A stretch of DNA of 64,000 bases, from contig CALUGW010000012.1 in the NCBI GenBank assembly GCA_944320305.1, positions 1-64,000 on the forward strand. Reading direction: 5' to 3'. Positions 16,941 to 26,161 of the stretch are shown piece by piece (within the stretch, counting starts at the first letter, position 1; each line of letters opens with the position of its first letter). The notes below the pieces were generated by a model that was not told where the DNA came from, did not search any database, and was given only the letters and a program-made list of their open reading frames with translations. The stretch comes from an uncultured Prevotella sp. Lineage in GTDB: Bacteria; Bacteroidota; Bacteroidia; Bacteroidales; Bacteroidaceae. The position numbers and the translations under genes are program-made.

Positions 16941-19142
16941 CTATTTCAGATAATCCTCGAAATACTGCGTGATGCGCTCGTGCAGGTGAACGCTCTTGTG
17001 GCCGGCCATGTTGTGGCCCTCGCCCGGATAGACGAAGAAGTCGGGCTGCGTGCCGGCCTCCTCGCAGGCGTTGAGAAACTGCAGCGCGTGCTGCGGCACC
17101 ACCGTGGGGTCGTTCATGCCGATTATTATCTGCAGCTTGCCCTTCAGGTTCTTCGCCTTGCCTATCAGGCTCGACTCGGCGTAGCCCTCTGGGTTGGCCT
17201 CCGGGGTGTCCATGTAGCGCTCGCCGTACATCACCTCATACCACTTCCAGTCTATCACCGGCCCTCCGGCCACTCCCACCTTGAACACGCCGGGATATGT
17301 CGTCATAAGCGATGTGGTCATGAATCCGCCGTAGCTCCAGCCGTGGACGCCCATCCGGGTGGTGTCCACGTAAGCGAGCGACTTGAGATAGTCCACGCCG
17401 CGCATCTGGTCTTTCATCTCCTCGCGGCCCAGGTGGCGGAACGTCGCCTGCTCGAAGTCTCTGCCGCGGTCCGACGAGCCGCGGTTGTCGAGGATGAACA
17501 GCAGGTATCCCTTCTGCGCCATATACGTCTCCCACGTGCGGCTGGCGTAGTGCCAGCCGGCCTCCACGTTGCGCACGCCGGGCCCGCCGTAGACGTAGAC
17601 CACCGTGGGATACTTCTTCGCGGGGTCGAAGCCCACGGGCTTCACCATGCGGTAGTAGAGGTCTGTGCTGTCGTCGGCGGCCTTGATGGTGCCGCAGGTG
17701 AACTCCGGCACGGCATATCCGGCCCATGGGTCGGGCGCGCTGAATATCCGCGAGCGTCGCCCGGTGGCCGTGTTCGTCACACAGATGTCGCGCGGCACGT
17801 CAGGCTCGGTGTAGTGGTCAAAGAGCCAGCGGCCCGACGCCGACAGCATGGCGGCGTTGTTTCCGCGTCCGAAAAGGGAGGCGTGCACTCCGCGCCCGTT
17901 GTCGAGCGGGGTGCGGCGGCCGCTCTTCAGGCTCACGGCATATAGGTTGTTCTGTATGGGCGACGCCTCGTTAGACACTATGATGGCGCTCTTGTCTTTC
18001 CTGTTGAAGCCTATCAGCTCCAGCACCACCCAGCGGCCCGATGTCAGCTGGCGCAGCCCGTTGCCCTTGGTGTCAAATAGATAGAGGTGGTTGTAGCCGT
18101 CGCGCTCGCTCTGCAGCAGGAACTTGGAGTCGTCCCATGGCAGAAAGGTTATAGGAGTCACCGGGTGTACGTACTTAGGGTTGTGCTCGTGGTAGAGCGT
18201 TGCCAGCCTGTCGCCGGTGGCGGCGTCATAGGAGCGCAGGTCCATGTCGGTCTGGTCGCGGTTCAGCTCGATCATGTAGACCGTCTTGGAGTCGGGGCTC
18301 CATGCTATGTTGGAGAAGTAGCGGTCTGTGGGGTCGCCCGCCTTCAGATAGACGGTCTTGCCTGTCCGCAGGTCGTAGACGCCCACCGTCACCTTGTGGC
18401 TGGCCATTCCCGCCATGGGGTACTTGTCAGGCTCAAGCTCGGCTATGCGCCCGAAGGTGTTCACCTGCGGATAGTCCGTCACCATGCTCTGGTCCATGCG
18501 GTAGAAGGCCAGGCGCTGTCCGTCGGGGCTCCAGAATGTGCCCTTCATTATTCCGAACTCGTTGCGGTGTACGGCCTGGCCGTAGACAATCTCGCGGCTG
18601 CCGTCGGCGGTGAGCCTGCGCGTGTTTCCCCCGGCGTCGGTGACGCACAGCTGGTTGTCGCGCACAAAGGCCACGGCGCGCGAGGCGGCGCACCAGTCGG
18701 CATAGCGCTCGCCCTCGCAGGACTGCGTCCACACGGCCTTGCCCTGCCGCCAGTCGTAGAGCACGCGCCTGCGGCTGCCCTGAAGCAGCACGAGCGGCTC
18801 GTCGGGATAGGGGAACCCGGCTCCCATGGCGGAGTGGATCTCCTTTGAGCCGAGGGCAGCGTTCACAGAGTCTGTAGTGCCCACGGGCGTCCTTGCGCCG
18901 CTCTTCATGTCAACCGTGCCCCACTCCTCGGCGTCCTGATACATCAGCCTGTCGCCCCACCACGCGAGATAAAGGTTCTTCGCGCGGAAGTTGTGGGCGT
19001 TCACTCCCCCGAAGTTTAGGTCTTCCAGTGTGAATTGCTTCAGCTGTGCCGTCATTGCCTGTGCCGTTATCAGCGCCAGAGCCAGCGCCAGTATGCGCGC
19101 CAGCGGCCTGTCAGTCGTTGTCAAACCTGCGCTTCTTGCCAT
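16941..19142 (-). CDS. Dipeptidyl peptidase IV (S9B serine peptidase)
   Basis: A 733-residue exported peptidase. After a signal peptide (about 1-32, ending AQAMTA) comes a beta-propeller (about 50-480), then an alpha/beta hydrolase with Ser603 in GWSYGGF, Asp678 in GMNDPTVV and His710 in GEGHNM. The family removes Xaa-Pro dipeptides in the periplasm and feeds amino-acid uptake. The chosen start overlaps the methyltransferase gene upstream by 32 bases. A longer frame back to 19499 is a shadow of that gene's Arg/Asp-rich tail. Confidence 0.93.
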   Translation of the reverse strand: MARSAGLTTTDRPLARILALALALITAQAMTAQLKQFTLEDLNFGGVNAHNFRAKNLYLAWWGDRLMYQDAEEWGTVDMKSGARTPVGTTDSVNAALGSKEIHSAMGAGFPYPDEPLVLLQGSRRRVLYDWRQGKAVWTQSCEGERYADWCAASRAVAFVRDNQLCVTDAGGNTRRLTADGSREIVYGQAVHRNEFGIMKGTFWSPDGQRLAFYRMDQSMVTDYPQVNTFGRIAELEPDKYPMAGMASHKVTVGVYDLRTGKTVYLKAGDPTDRYFSNIAWSPDSKTVYMIELNRDQTDMDLRSYDAATGDRLATLYHEHNPKYVHPVTPITFLPWDDSKFLLQSERDGYNHLYLFDTKGNGLRQLTSGRWVVLELIGFNRKDKSAIIVSNEASPIQNNLYAVSLKSGRRTPLDNGRGVHASLFGRGNNAAMLSASGRWLFDHYTEPDVPRDICVTNTATGRRSRIFSAPDPWAGYAVPEFTCGTIKAADDSTDLYYRMVKPVGFDPAKKYPTVVYVYGGPGVRNVEAGWHYASRTWETYMAQKGYLLFILDNRGSSDRGRDFEQATFRHLGREEMKDQMRGVDYLKSLAYVDTTRMGVHGWSYGGFMTTSLMTTYPGVFKVGVAGGPVIDWKWYEVMYGERYMDTPEANPEGYAESSLIGKAKNLKGKLQIIIGMNDPTVVPQHALQFLNACEEAGTQPDFFVYPGEGHNMAGHKSVHLHERITQYFEDYLK

Positions 19143-20619
19143 ATCCGTTGTCTCTTCTGTCAAACTGTCTGTCGCGGCCGCCCTGCCTGTCGCGGTCAAA
19201 GCGCGGGCGGAAGTCGCGGCGGTCGCGGTCACGCTGGCCGTAGCCACCGCGCTCCTGGCGCCCGCGCTGCGGCCTGTCGTCGAAACGGTCGCGGCGGTCG
19301 CGGCGCAGTGTGCGCTCGAAGTCCACGCGGTGGAACTTGAACGAGCGTATGTCGCCCTCCTCGTTGTCGTCCTCCTCGTCCAGGCGGCGCTTGAACTCGC
19401 GGTTCTTCTTGAAGCGCCCCTTCTCGGCCATCTGGCTGCGCTCCTCGTCGGTCTGCACCGAGCCTCCCTCGCTGCGGAAGTCGCGCATGCCGCCCTCAAA
19501 GATCTGGTACTTGCGGAACTCGCACTCCAGCGACCCGTTGTAGACCGGAATCTTTATCGACGGGCGCAGGCCTATCTGCTCGAAGCACTCCTCGCGGTAG
19601 CTCAGAATCCACGCGTCGCCGTTGAGGAAGTGGTGCTTGAGCCTCTCGCCTATCATCTTGTATGTTCCGAGCAGGTCGGGGGTGGATATGCGCTCGCCGT
19701 AGGGCGGGTTTGTCACGATGATGCTCTTCTCCTTGGGCTGGGTGAAGTCCTGGAAGTCGGCCTGCTCCACGGTGATGTCGGCGCTGAGTCCTGCGGCCTT
19801 GACGTTGAGACGCGCCGTGTTGACGGCCTTCATGTCGATGTCGTAGCCGTAGATGTGGTGCGTGAACTCGCGCTCCTGCGAGTCGTCGTTATAGATCTGG
19901 TCAAAGAGGTCCTTGTCGAAGTCGGCCCACTTCTCGAATGCGTACTCCTTGCGGAAGAGTCCCGGCGCCATGTTGCGTGCGATGAGCGCCGCCTCGACGA
20001 GCAGCGTGCCCGAGCCGCACATCGGGTCAATGAAGTCTGTCTCGCCCCGCCAGCCCGTCATGAGTATCATTCCGGCGGCCAGCACCTCGTTGAGCGGCGC
20101 CTCCACGCTCTCCTGGCGGTAGCCGCGGCGGTGCAGGCTCTCGCCGCTGGAGTCGAGCGACAGCGTGCACTGGTTCTCGGCCACGTGCATGTTGAGCCTT
20201 ATGTCGGGGTTGGCCACGCTGATGTTGGGCCGCTTGCCGGTCTTCTCGCGGAACTGGTCCACGATGGCGTCCTTGACTTTATACGACACGAACTTGGAGT
20301 GGCGGAACTCCTCTGAGAACACAACGGAGTCAACGGCGAACGTTGTCTCGTTGCTCAGATACTGCGACCAGTCTATCTTCTTCACCTCGTCATACACCTC
20401 GTCGGCCGTGTTGGCCTTGAAGTGGCTTATGGGCTTGAGCACCCTTATGGCCGTGTGGAGCTGGAAGTTGGCGCGGTACATCAGTTCCTTGTCGCCGCTG
20501 AACGACACCATGCGTCGCCCTATCTGCACGTTGTTGGCGCCCAGTTCGGTCAGTTCTTTCGCCAGCACAGGCTCAAGGCCCATGAAAGTCTTGGCGATCA
20601 TTTCAAATTCTTGCTGCAT
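19111..20619 (-). CDS. THUMP-domain rRNA methyltransferase (RlmL-like)
   Basis: A 502-residue class I methyltransferase resembling the RlmL half of the E. coli 23S rRNA G2445 enzyme. The N-terminal 160 residues match a ferredoxin-like plus THUMP region. The SAM motif DPMCGSGTLLVEAA and catalytic NPPY (304-307, VTNPPYGERI) are intact. After about residue 395 there is a long tail rich in Arg, Asp and Gly (repeats of RDRRDFRPRFDRDRQGG type), probably disordered and RNA-binding. It leads an operon with dipeptidyl peptidase, mnmA and YbjQ. Confidence 0.92.
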   Translation of the reverse strand: MQQEFEMIAKTFMGLEPVLAKELTELGANNVQIGRRMVSFSGDKELMYRANFQLHTAIRVLKPISHFKANTADEVYDEVKKIDWSQYLSNETTFAVDSVVFSEEFRHSKFVSYKVKDAIVDQFREKTGKRPNISVANPDIRLNMHVAENQCTLSLDSSGESLHRRGYRQESVEAPLNEVLAAGMILMTGWRGETDFIDPMCGSGTLLVEAALIARNMAPGLFRKEYAFEKWADFDKDLFDQIYNDDSQEREFTHHIYGYDIDMKAVNTARLNVKAAGLSADITVEQADFQDFTQPKEKSIIVTNPPYGERISTPDLLGTYKMIGERLKHHFLNGDAWILSYREECFEQIGLRPSIKIPVYNGSLECEFRKYQIFEGGMRDFRSEGGSVQTDEERSQMAEKGRFKKNREFKRRLDEEDDNEEGDIRSFKFHRVDFERTLRRDRRDRFDDRPQRGRQERGGYGQRDRDRRDFRPRFDRDRQGGRDRQFDRRDNGYGKKRRFDND

Positions 20620-20753
20620 TTATAAGTTTTTTGGGATTTCTGCCGTGCCCGCCTGCCTGCGTTTCCGCCGCGTGGCGCGCCTGCCGTGGGCACCGTCTGC
20701 CCGCCGGCCTGCCGTCTGCGGCGCCTGCTGTCTGGCGTCACGGCTGTTTTTCA

Positions 20754-21644
20754 TTATTCTTTCTTGTATTTCCGGGTGTTTGGCTCCATGTCTTCTGTCA
20801 CCCATATGTTTGCCCCCACCACGCAGCCCCGGCCGATGGTCACGCGGCCCAGGATGGTGGCGTTGGAGTAAACTATCACGTCGTCTTCAAGTATCGGGTG
20901 GCGCGGAATGCCCTTGATGGGGTTGCCGTCGGCGTCGAGCGGGAAGCTCTTCGCGCCCAGTGTGACGCCCTGGTAGAGCTTCACGTTGTTGCCTATTATG
21001 CACGTGGCGCCGATCACCACGCCCGTGCCGTGGTCGATGGTGAAGTGGTGGCCTATACGCGCCGCCGGGTGAATGTCTATTCCGGTCTCCGAGTGGGCCA
21101 TCTCCGTTATCATGCGCGGTATGAGCGGCACCCCGAGCGTGTGCAGCTCGTGGGCCACGCGGTAGTTGGCCAGCGCCTTTATCACCGGGTAGCACGAGAT
21201 GACCTCGCCGAAGCTCGTGGCCGCCGGGTCGCCGTTGTAGGCCGCCTCCACGTCTGTGGCCAGCGTCTGGCGTATCTGCGGCAGCCGCGCGGCCAGCTCC
21301 ATGGCCGTGGCCTCGGCGCGGCGGGCGCAGCTGACGGCGTCGAGGGGGCTGTCGTCGCCCTCGGCAAAGCCCATGGCCGCCATTATCTGCTGGGCCAGAA
21401 GCTGCACGAGCCGCTCCACGTCTACGCCGATGTGATATCTGATGGTGCGGGTATTGACCGTGGAACGGCCGAAGTAACCGGGAAAGATTATCGAGCGCGA
21501 CAGGCTCACTATCTCTTCAAGAACCCTGCCCGACGGCAGCGGGAAACCCTCGCGGTGCTGGTGAAACAGCCCTTTGAGCGACTGTGGTGCGGAAAGCTCG
21601 TCAACGGTCCTTGTCAGGATGCGGTTGAGATCGGCGTTAGTCAT
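20754..21644 (-). CDS. cysE: Serine O-acetyltransferase
   Basis: A 296-residue enzyme making O-acetylserine from serine and acetyl-CoA, the substrate of CysK. A helical N-terminal domain of about 180 residues precedes a left-handed beta-helix of hexapeptide repeats with the catalytic-type motifs GIDIHPAARIGHHFTIDHGTGVVIGATCIIGNNV and YQGVTLGAKSF. The C-terminus (EPNTRKYKKE) lacks the usual Ile ending that inserts into CysK, so complex formation is uncertain. It has its own promoter at 21674-21704. Confidence 0.93.
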   Translation of the reverse strand: MTNADLNRILTRTVDELSAPQSLKGLFHQHREGFPLPSGRVLEEIVSLSRSIIFPGYFGRSTVNTRTIRYHIGVDVERLVQLLAQQIMAAMGFAEGDDSPLDAVSCARRAEATAMELAARLPQIRQTLATDVEAAYNGDPAATSFGEVISCYPVIKALANYRVAHELHTLGVPLIPRMITEMAHSETGIDIHPAARIGHHFTIDHGTGVVIGATCIIGNNVKLYQGVTLGAKSFPLDADGNPIKGIPRHPILEDDVIVYSNATILGRVTIGRGCVVGANIWVTEDMEPNTRKYKKE

Positions 21645-21673
21645 TTTCTTGTTGTGTCAATACTTGCAGGCTG

Positions 21674-21704
21674 CAAAGATACTGCAAAAAAGACAAACGG
21701 CAAA
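21674..21704 (-). promoter_or_regulatory. Promoter of cysE
   Basis: On the minus strand, TTTG (21704-21701), 19 bases, TATCTTTG (21681-21674), 30 bases before the start codon. Confidence 0.75.
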
Positions 21705-21722
21705 GGATTGGAGCGGAAATTT

Positions 21723-21917
21723 AACCCGAATCGTCTTTAGACTTTCTTCTTGTTTTGCGTTCATGCCGGTCAGGCTGGTTTCCGTCTTGCCGCAGGCGTG
21801 GCGGGCCACGTCAAGAATAGACGGGAAACAGGATGGCGGCAGGAATGCGAAACAAGAGAAAGAGCATGACAAATGAGCGTAAAAACTGAACAATGCGGTC
21901 TAAAGACGATTCGGGTT
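21723..21917. repeat. 195-bp imperfect palindrome, MITE-like
   Basis: The ends AACCCGAATCGTCTTTAGAC (21723-21742) and its exact complement (21898-21917) form a perfect 20-bp inverted repeat. The inner parts also pair: the left TTCTTGTTTTGCGTTC and TTTCCGTC blocks match the complement of the right GACGGGAAAC and GAATGCGAAACAAG blocks. No transposase is encoded. It could be a miniature inverted-repeat element or a long hairpin. It lies 18 bases upstream of the cysE -33 box and touches repeat copy B. Confidence 0.65.
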
Positions 21918-22285
21918 TTAACACTTCATTTTCCGGCGAAATAGAATTTTTCCGTCCCTTTCCGCCCCCTCAGAACGCCTGAAAAGCCACATGATTTTGC
22001 GATATGGCCCATATTGGAGTGCGAAAAGGGGCATATTGCAATGCGATATGGCCTATATTGAAGGGCAACATGACCCTTCCTGCAGGGCTGAAAGGGGTCG
22101 TTTGGGGGCTGAAAAGGGCTGTTTCAGGGGCTGGTTTTATTGCACAGCATGGCCTATAAGACTTATAAGTCCTATAAGACCAACAGGTTACGGTTGCACA
22201 CTCAGAATTGGCGTATTTGCGACCGAATGTTTTTTGTTTTCAAATACGCTGAAAATGGGAGGCGTTGCCGCGCCGTTTTTTAACA
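21916..22285 (+). repeat. TTTTAACA-bounded intergenic element, copy B
   Basis: A 370-bp element with TTTTAACA at both ends (21916-21923, 22278-22285). It holds GCGATATGGCC/GGCATATTGCAATGC motifs, repeated TATAAG words, the core GGTTACGGTTGCACACTC (from 22186), and a hairpin GCGTATTTG (22211-22219) with CAAATACGC (22241-22249). It shares order and boundaries with copies A and C. It fills most of the cysE to yqaA-like gap. Confidence 0.75.
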
Positions 22286-22326
22286 TAGGCAAACGGGAGT
22301 TAACGGTCCGGCGGCCCGCCTGACGG

Positions 22327-22779
22327 TCAGAAGAACAGCCCCGCGCCATAGATAAGCGCGACATAGCGCAGCAGCTTTCCTATTGTGATTGACACCAGCG
22401 TCAGCGTGACGTTGGCGCGCAGCAGGCCGAGCATCACCGTTATGGCGTCGCCCACGACAGGCAGAAAGGCGAAAAAGCCCGTCCACGCGCCACGCCCGGC
22501 CATGAAGCGCTCCACCCTGTCAAGCTCGCTCTTCTTGACGTGCAGGAAGCGCTCTATCCACTCTATCTTGCCCAGGCGGCCAATGCCGTAGTTGAGCATG
22601 CTGCCGGCCACGTTGCCAACGGTGCCGTAGACAATCAGCCCCACGGGGTCAAGCCCCGCCGCGAGCAGGGCCACCATGACCACCTCGCTGCTGAACGGCA
22701 GCAGGCTGGCGGCCAGAAACGACGACAGGAGCAGGCCCCAGTAGCCGTAGTTTATCAGAATCTCGTTGAGGGCATCCAT
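22327..22779 (-). CDS. YqaA/DedA-family membrane protein
   Basis: A 150-residue membrane protein of the VTT (SNARE-associated/DedA) group, YqaA subfamily. Visible are LLSSFLAASLLPFSSEVVMVALL, a glycine-rich GTVGNVAGSMLNYGIGRLG, and FLPVVGDAITVMLGLLR, with about four hydrophobic helices. Related proteins act as lipid scramblases or carriers. It overlaps the stop of the upstream membrane gene by 25 bases, so the start at 22779 is likely coupled to it. Confidence 0.88.
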   Translation of the reverse strand: MDALNEILINYGYWGLLLSSFLAASLLPFSSEVVMVALLAAGLDPVGLIVYGTVGNVAGSMLNYGIGRLGKIEWIERFLHVKKSELDRVERFMAGRGAWTGFFAFLPVVGDAITVMLGLLRANVTLTLVSITIGKLLRYVALIYGAGLFF

Positions 22780-23690
22780 AGGTTGAAGACTGTGAGGAGC
22801 AGCGCGGCGGCCGCCATCAGGCAGAAGGCGATGTTGGTGAGCCGCGTGCGGGTGAGCGCGATGAAGTGGCCTGCGAGCGGACTGACGCAGACAATCATCA
22901 TGGCCATGGCCATGTCGTAAAGCTGCGGCTGCGCCACGGCGAGCGCGGCAGAGGCGGCCGCAAGCACGGTGAAGCAGTTGAAGAACATCCGCGTGCGTAT
23001 CTTGTCGTCTATGCGGTGGCGGTAGAAGTGCACCGCCCCGGTCACGCCGAGCACAATGACGAAGGCCAACAGGGCCACGCGGTTTACCGTCAGCACGCCC
23101 ATGTCGAACGGCGGCCACAGCACGCCGAGCAGCCTGAAGTGGTCGGCCAGCGCCGGCAGGCCGCAGGTAGCCATGGCCACTGGCAGGCAGAGCCAGTAGG
23201 GCAGACACACGCCCAGCGCCGAGGCCGCCGCCGTGCGCCAGCTCATGGAGCGCAGCGGGAAGGCCATGAGCAGCCAGTACACCGGCACGAAATAAAGAAA
23301 ACGGACGTAAAAAAGGCTCGCCAGCCCGAGGCAGGCGAAGGCGTAGAACGTGCGCCCGGGCGACAGGCGGTCCTGATAGCAGCGCAGAAGCACCGACACC
23401 GACGCCACCAGGCACAGCTGCGAGCCGGTGACGCTGAGCGAGGCGAACAGGAACGGCGCCGAGCACATGAGCGCAATAAAGACGCAAGGCACCATCGCGC
23501 TGTAAATCCTGATGAGCGCGCACCGGTTGCTAAGCTCCACCACCAGCGCGGCCGAGGCGGCAAAAAGCGCAAACTCAACCCACAGCCCGCCGCCGGCAAG
23601 TCCGGCGGCAAGCCACACCACCACGGCGAAAGCCGCCGCCACGGTCAGCGACATACGGCTCTCGGCCACTCTGTTCTGCAGTCTTCTCAT
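22755..23690 (-). CDS. Polytopic membrane protein of unknown function
   Basis: A 311-residue hydrophobic protein with about ten predicted membrane helices and few charged residues (MRRLQNRVAESRMS at the start, LTVFNLWMPSTRF at the end). I recognise no catalytic motif. Proteins of this kind sit near purD in other Bacteroidales and are annotated hypothetical. It follows purD by 83 bases and overlaps the yqaA-like gene, so the three form an operon. The start at 23690 was chosen because upstream in-frame residues come from an AT-rich repeat. Confidence 0.8.
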   Translation of the reverse strand: MRRLQNRVAESRMSLTVAAAFAVVVWLAAGLAGGGLWVEFALFAASAALVVELSNRCALIRIYSAMVPCVFIALMCSAPFLFASLSVTGSQLCLVASVSVLLRCYQDRLSPGRTFYAFACLGLASLFYVRFLYFVPVYWLLMAFPLRSMSWRTAAASALGVCLPYWLCLPVAMATCGLPALADHFRLLGVLWPPFDMGVLTVNRVALLAFVIVLGVTGAVHFYRHRIDDKIRTRMFFNCFTVLAAASAALAVAQPQLYDMAMAMMIVCVSPLAGHFIALTRTRLTNIAFCLMAAAALLLTVFNLWMPSTRF

Positions 23691-23748
23691 CCTGAAACAA
23701 GCGGTGGCAGACGGCCGCGCCACAGCGCCCGCCGTCTGCCACACGCCA

Positions 23749-23779
23749 ATTTTTAATTTTTAATTCTCAACTCTTAATT
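23749..23779. repeat. AATTTTTAATTTTTAATTCTC repeat
   Basis: Short A/T-rich heptamer repeats lie at and just beyond the purD stop codon, like those in other gaps of this window. Confidence 0.5.
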
Positions 23780-25051
23780 CTGTTTGAGGTCCTGGCCGAT
23801 GTCGCGGCGGAAGTACTTGCCCTCGAAGTGAATCTTGCCGGCCTCGGTGAACGACTTGCGCAGAGCCTCCTCCTTGTCGCTGCCATAGGAGCTAACGGCT
23901 ATCACGCGGCCTCCGGCCGTGACCACGCGGCCGTCTTTCAGGGCCGTTCCGGCGTGGAACACGATGCTGCCCTCAACGCTGTCGATGCCCGTTATCTCGT
24001 AGCCTTTCTCATAATGCTGCGGGTAACCGCCGCTCACCATCATCACGCACACGGCGGCACGCTCGTCGAACTCCACCTCGCGGCGATCCAGGTCGCCTGC
24101 GGCCACGCCCTCGAAGAGGTCCACAATGTCGCTCTTCAGGCGAAGCATGACGGTCTCTGTCTCGGGGTCGCCCATGCGGCAGTTGTACTCGATGACCATC
24201 GGGTCGCCCCCCACGTTGATCAGTCCGAAGAAGATGAAGCCCTTGTAGTCTATGCCCTCGGCGGCCAGCCCGTCCACGGTGGGGCGGATTATGCGGTCCT
24301 CCACCTTGCGCATCCACTCGTCAGTGGCAAACGGAACGGGCGAGACGCTGCCCATGCCGCCGGTGTTCAGGCCTGTGTCGCCCTCGCCGATGCGCTTGTA
24401 GTCCTTGGCCTCGGGCAGTATCTTGTAGTGGCGGCCGTCTGTCAGCACAAACACGGAGCACTCGATGCCGCTGAGGAACTCCTCGACGACCACGCGGGCG
24501 GAGGCCACGCCGAACATTCCGCCGAGCATCTCGCGCAGCTCCCGCTTTGCCTCGTCGAGCGTGGGGAGTATAAGCACGCCCTTTCCGGCGCACAGGCCGT
24601 CGGCCTTGAGCACGTAGGGGGCGCGGAGCGTCTCAAGAAAGGCAAGCCCCTCGTCGAGCGAGGTGCCGTCGAAGGTGCGGTAGCGCGCCGTGGGGATGTT
24701 GTGCCGCTGCATGAAGGCCTTGGCGAAATCCTTGGAGCCTTCGAGCACGGCGCCGGCCTTCGACGGGCCGATGACGGGTATGGCTGCCGTGCGGGGGTCG
24801 GCCTTGAAGTCGTCGTAGATGCCCTTCACAAGCGGGTCCTCAGGCCCCACCACCACCATGCCGACGCCGTTCTGCACGGCAAAGTCCTTCAGGCGGTCGA
24901 ACTCGCCTGCGCCTATGGCCACGTTCTCGCCGCAGGCCGAGGTGCCGGCGTTGCCGGGGGCGATGAACAGTTTCTCCACTTTCGGACTCTGTGCGATCTT
25001 CCATGCGAGGGCGTGCTCGCGCCCGCCGCTTCCTAACAGTAATATCTTCAT
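23774..25051 (-). CDS. purD: Phosphoribosylamine-glycine ligase
   Basis: A 425-residue ATP-grasp enzyme, second step of purine synthesis. Visible motifs: [19 protein letters not shown] at the start, [21 protein letters not shown] of the ATP-grasp fold, [15 protein letters not shown], and the metal-binding [12 protein letters not shown]. Length is normal. It has a consensus promoter (25080-25110) and leads an operon with two membrane proteins. Confidence 0.97.
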   Translation of the reverse strand: MKILLLGSGGREHALAWKIAQSPKVEKLFIAPGNAGTSACGENVAIGAGEFDRLKDFAVQNGVGMVVVGPEDPLVKGIYDDFKADPRTAAIPVIGPSKAGAVLEGSKDFAKAFMQRHNIPTARYRTFDGTSLDEGLAFLETLRAPYVLKADGLCAGKGVLILPTLDEAKRELREMLGGMFGVASARVVVEEFLSGIECSVFVLTDGRHYKILPEAKDYKRIGEGDTGLNTGGMGSVSPVPFATDEWMRKVEDRIIRPTVDGLAAEGIDYKGFIFFGLINVGGDPMVIEYNCRMGDPETETVMLRLKSDIVDLFEGVAAGDLDRREVEFDERAAVCVMMVSGGYPQHYEKGYEITGIDSVEGSIVFHAGTALKDGRVVTAGGRVIAVSSYGSDKEEALRKSFTEAGKIHFEGKYFRRDIGQDLKQN

Positions 25052-25079
25052 GTCGTTATGTTTTGGTCTTTTGTCGATG

Positions 25080-25110
25080 CAAAATTAGCCTTTTGCTTTC
25101 AATTATGCAA
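25080..25110 (-). promoter_or_regulatory. Promoter of purD
   Basis: On the minus strand, TTG (25110-25108), 20 bases, TAATTTTG (25087-25080), 28 bases before the start codon. Confidence 0.75.
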
Positions 25111-25137
25111 GATATGGGGCGGAAATAAGCCCCATGG

Positions 25138-25563
25138 TCAGCGCAGCTTGCGCGCGCACTGCGGGCAGACGCCCTTGATCATGTAGTTTATCGATGTGAC
25201 CTCGTAGCCGCCGGGCAGGCTCACCTGCGGCACCGCGATGTCCTCCAGACAGAACGTGTGGCGGCACCGCTCACAGAAGAAGTGGGCGTGCTGGTCGTCG
25301 TCGCCATTGCCGCCGCTGCCGCGGCACAGCTCGTAGCGCACGCCGTCGCCGCCGTCCTCGAGCACGTGCACAAGCCGGTGGTCGCGGAAGAGGGTCAGGG
25401 CGCGGAATATTCCCGACTTGTCTATCGACAAGATGACGCGCTCAAGCTCCGAAAGCGACATGGGCCTGTCGGCCTCCGCCAGCTGCCGTAGCACAACAAT
25501 GCGGTTGGCCGTGGGTCTCACGCCGTGGGCCTCGAGTATCCGCTCGCTTGTCTGTGTGTCCAT
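25138..25563 (-). CDS. Fur-family transcriptional regulator
   Basis: A 141-residue regulator. The winged helix (about 1-80) has RPTANRIVVLRQL and SIDKSGIFRALTLFRDHRLV. The C-terminal dimerisation domain has HAHFFCERC and CPQC, the structural zinc site of Zur/PerR/Fur proteins. A glycine/asparagine-rich loop (GSGGNGDDDQ) replaces part of the usual metal-sensing loop. Whether it senses iron, zinc or peroxide cannot be decided. It appears to be a single gene between the purD operon and an unknown membrane protein. Confidence 0.92.
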   Translation of the reverse strand: MDTQTSERILEAHGVRPTANRIVVLRQLAEADRPMSLSELERVILSIDKSGIFRALTLFRDHRLVHVLEDGGDGVRYELCRGSGGNGDDDQHAHFFCERCRHTFCLEDIAVPQVSLPGGYEVTSINYMIKGVCPQCARKLR

Positions 25564-25570
25564 ATGCTGA

Positions 25571-25613
25571 TTATAAATTAAGAATTAGGAATGAGGAATT
25601 AAGAATGAGGAAC
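25571..25613. repeat. ATTAAGAAT/GAGGAAT repeats
   Basis: Degenerate direct repeats of AATTAAGAATGAGG lie upstream of the Fur-family gene. They resemble the other heptamer repeats in this window. Confidence 0.5.
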
Positions 25614-25696
25614 GACGGGCGAATGGCGCAGGATTGGCAAAACAGAGCCTCAGGCTTTTTTACCTTTTTACTTTTCTACCTTTTTACTTTTTCCTG

Positions 25697-26050
25697 CTAC
25701 TCCAGTTTCCCCGTCTCGGCAAAGCGCCGGTAGCACCGTTCCTTGACCCGCCTTTCCACCTCAGCGGCAGAAGACTGCCCGCCCGTGGCCGACTTGACCC
25801 ACACGCACACCACAAACGCGGCCACCACAACAGCCGCGCAGGCCAGCCACCGCAGCAGCTCGCGCTCTATCGGGGCAAGGTCCATAAACACCACGCCCAC
25901 CAGCACCGGTATGCCGAACAGCATGAAGTCGGAACCCGACTTCAGCTTGTAGCTGTCCTCCAGACGGCGGTACTCGGCGTCCTCGCGCAACAGGCGGTAG
26001 CCCTGCTCGCTCCAAAGCCTCTCAAAACGCTCCCTGCTTCTGTCTTCCAT
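25697..26050 (-). CDS. Small membrane protein of unknown function
   Basis: A 117-residue protein with a charged N-terminus (about 1-38), two hydrophobic helices (about 43-58 and 66-85) and a charged C-terminus with RRVKERCYRRF. I recognise no family. It has its own promoter at 26073-26102, divergent from the next gene. The two ends probably face the cytoplasm. Confidence 0.7.
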   Translation of the reverse strand: MEDRSRERFERLWSEQGYRLLREDAEYRRLEDSYKLKSGSDFMLFGIPVLVGVVFMDLAPIERELLRWLACAAVVVAAFVVCVWVKSATGGQSSAAEVERRVKERCYRRFAETGKLE

Positions 26051-26072
26051 TGAGTATTGCTGTTTACCGACA

Positions 26073-26102
26073 CAAATTTAGTCTTATTCCAAAAATCTGC
26101 AA
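26073..26102 (-). promoter_or_regulatory. Promoter of the small membrane protein
   Basis: On the minus strand, TTG (26102-26100), 19 bases, TAAATTTG (26080-26073), 22 bases before the start. Confidence 0.65.
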
Positions 26103-26144
26103 AACAATTCGGCAACAAGACCGCTCTGTTTACACATTTTTTGC

Positions 26145-26152
26145 TATTTTTG
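26145..26152 (+). promoter_or_regulatory. -7 element close to a start codon
   Basis: TATTTTTG ends only 9 bases before the ATG at 26162. Its -33 region is weak. If used, the leader would be a few bases at most. Confidence 0.4.
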
Positions 26153-26161
26153 TAGTCAGAT

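Noticed and set aside
19143-19499. Upstream extension of the dipeptidyl peptidase to 19499
   Set aside because: The extra residues are Ala/Thr/Arg-rich and read out of frame through the methyltransferase tail; the signal peptide starts at 19142.
3646-21644. cysK and cysE as an operon
   Set aside because: They are about 17 kb apart with many genes between and separate promoters.
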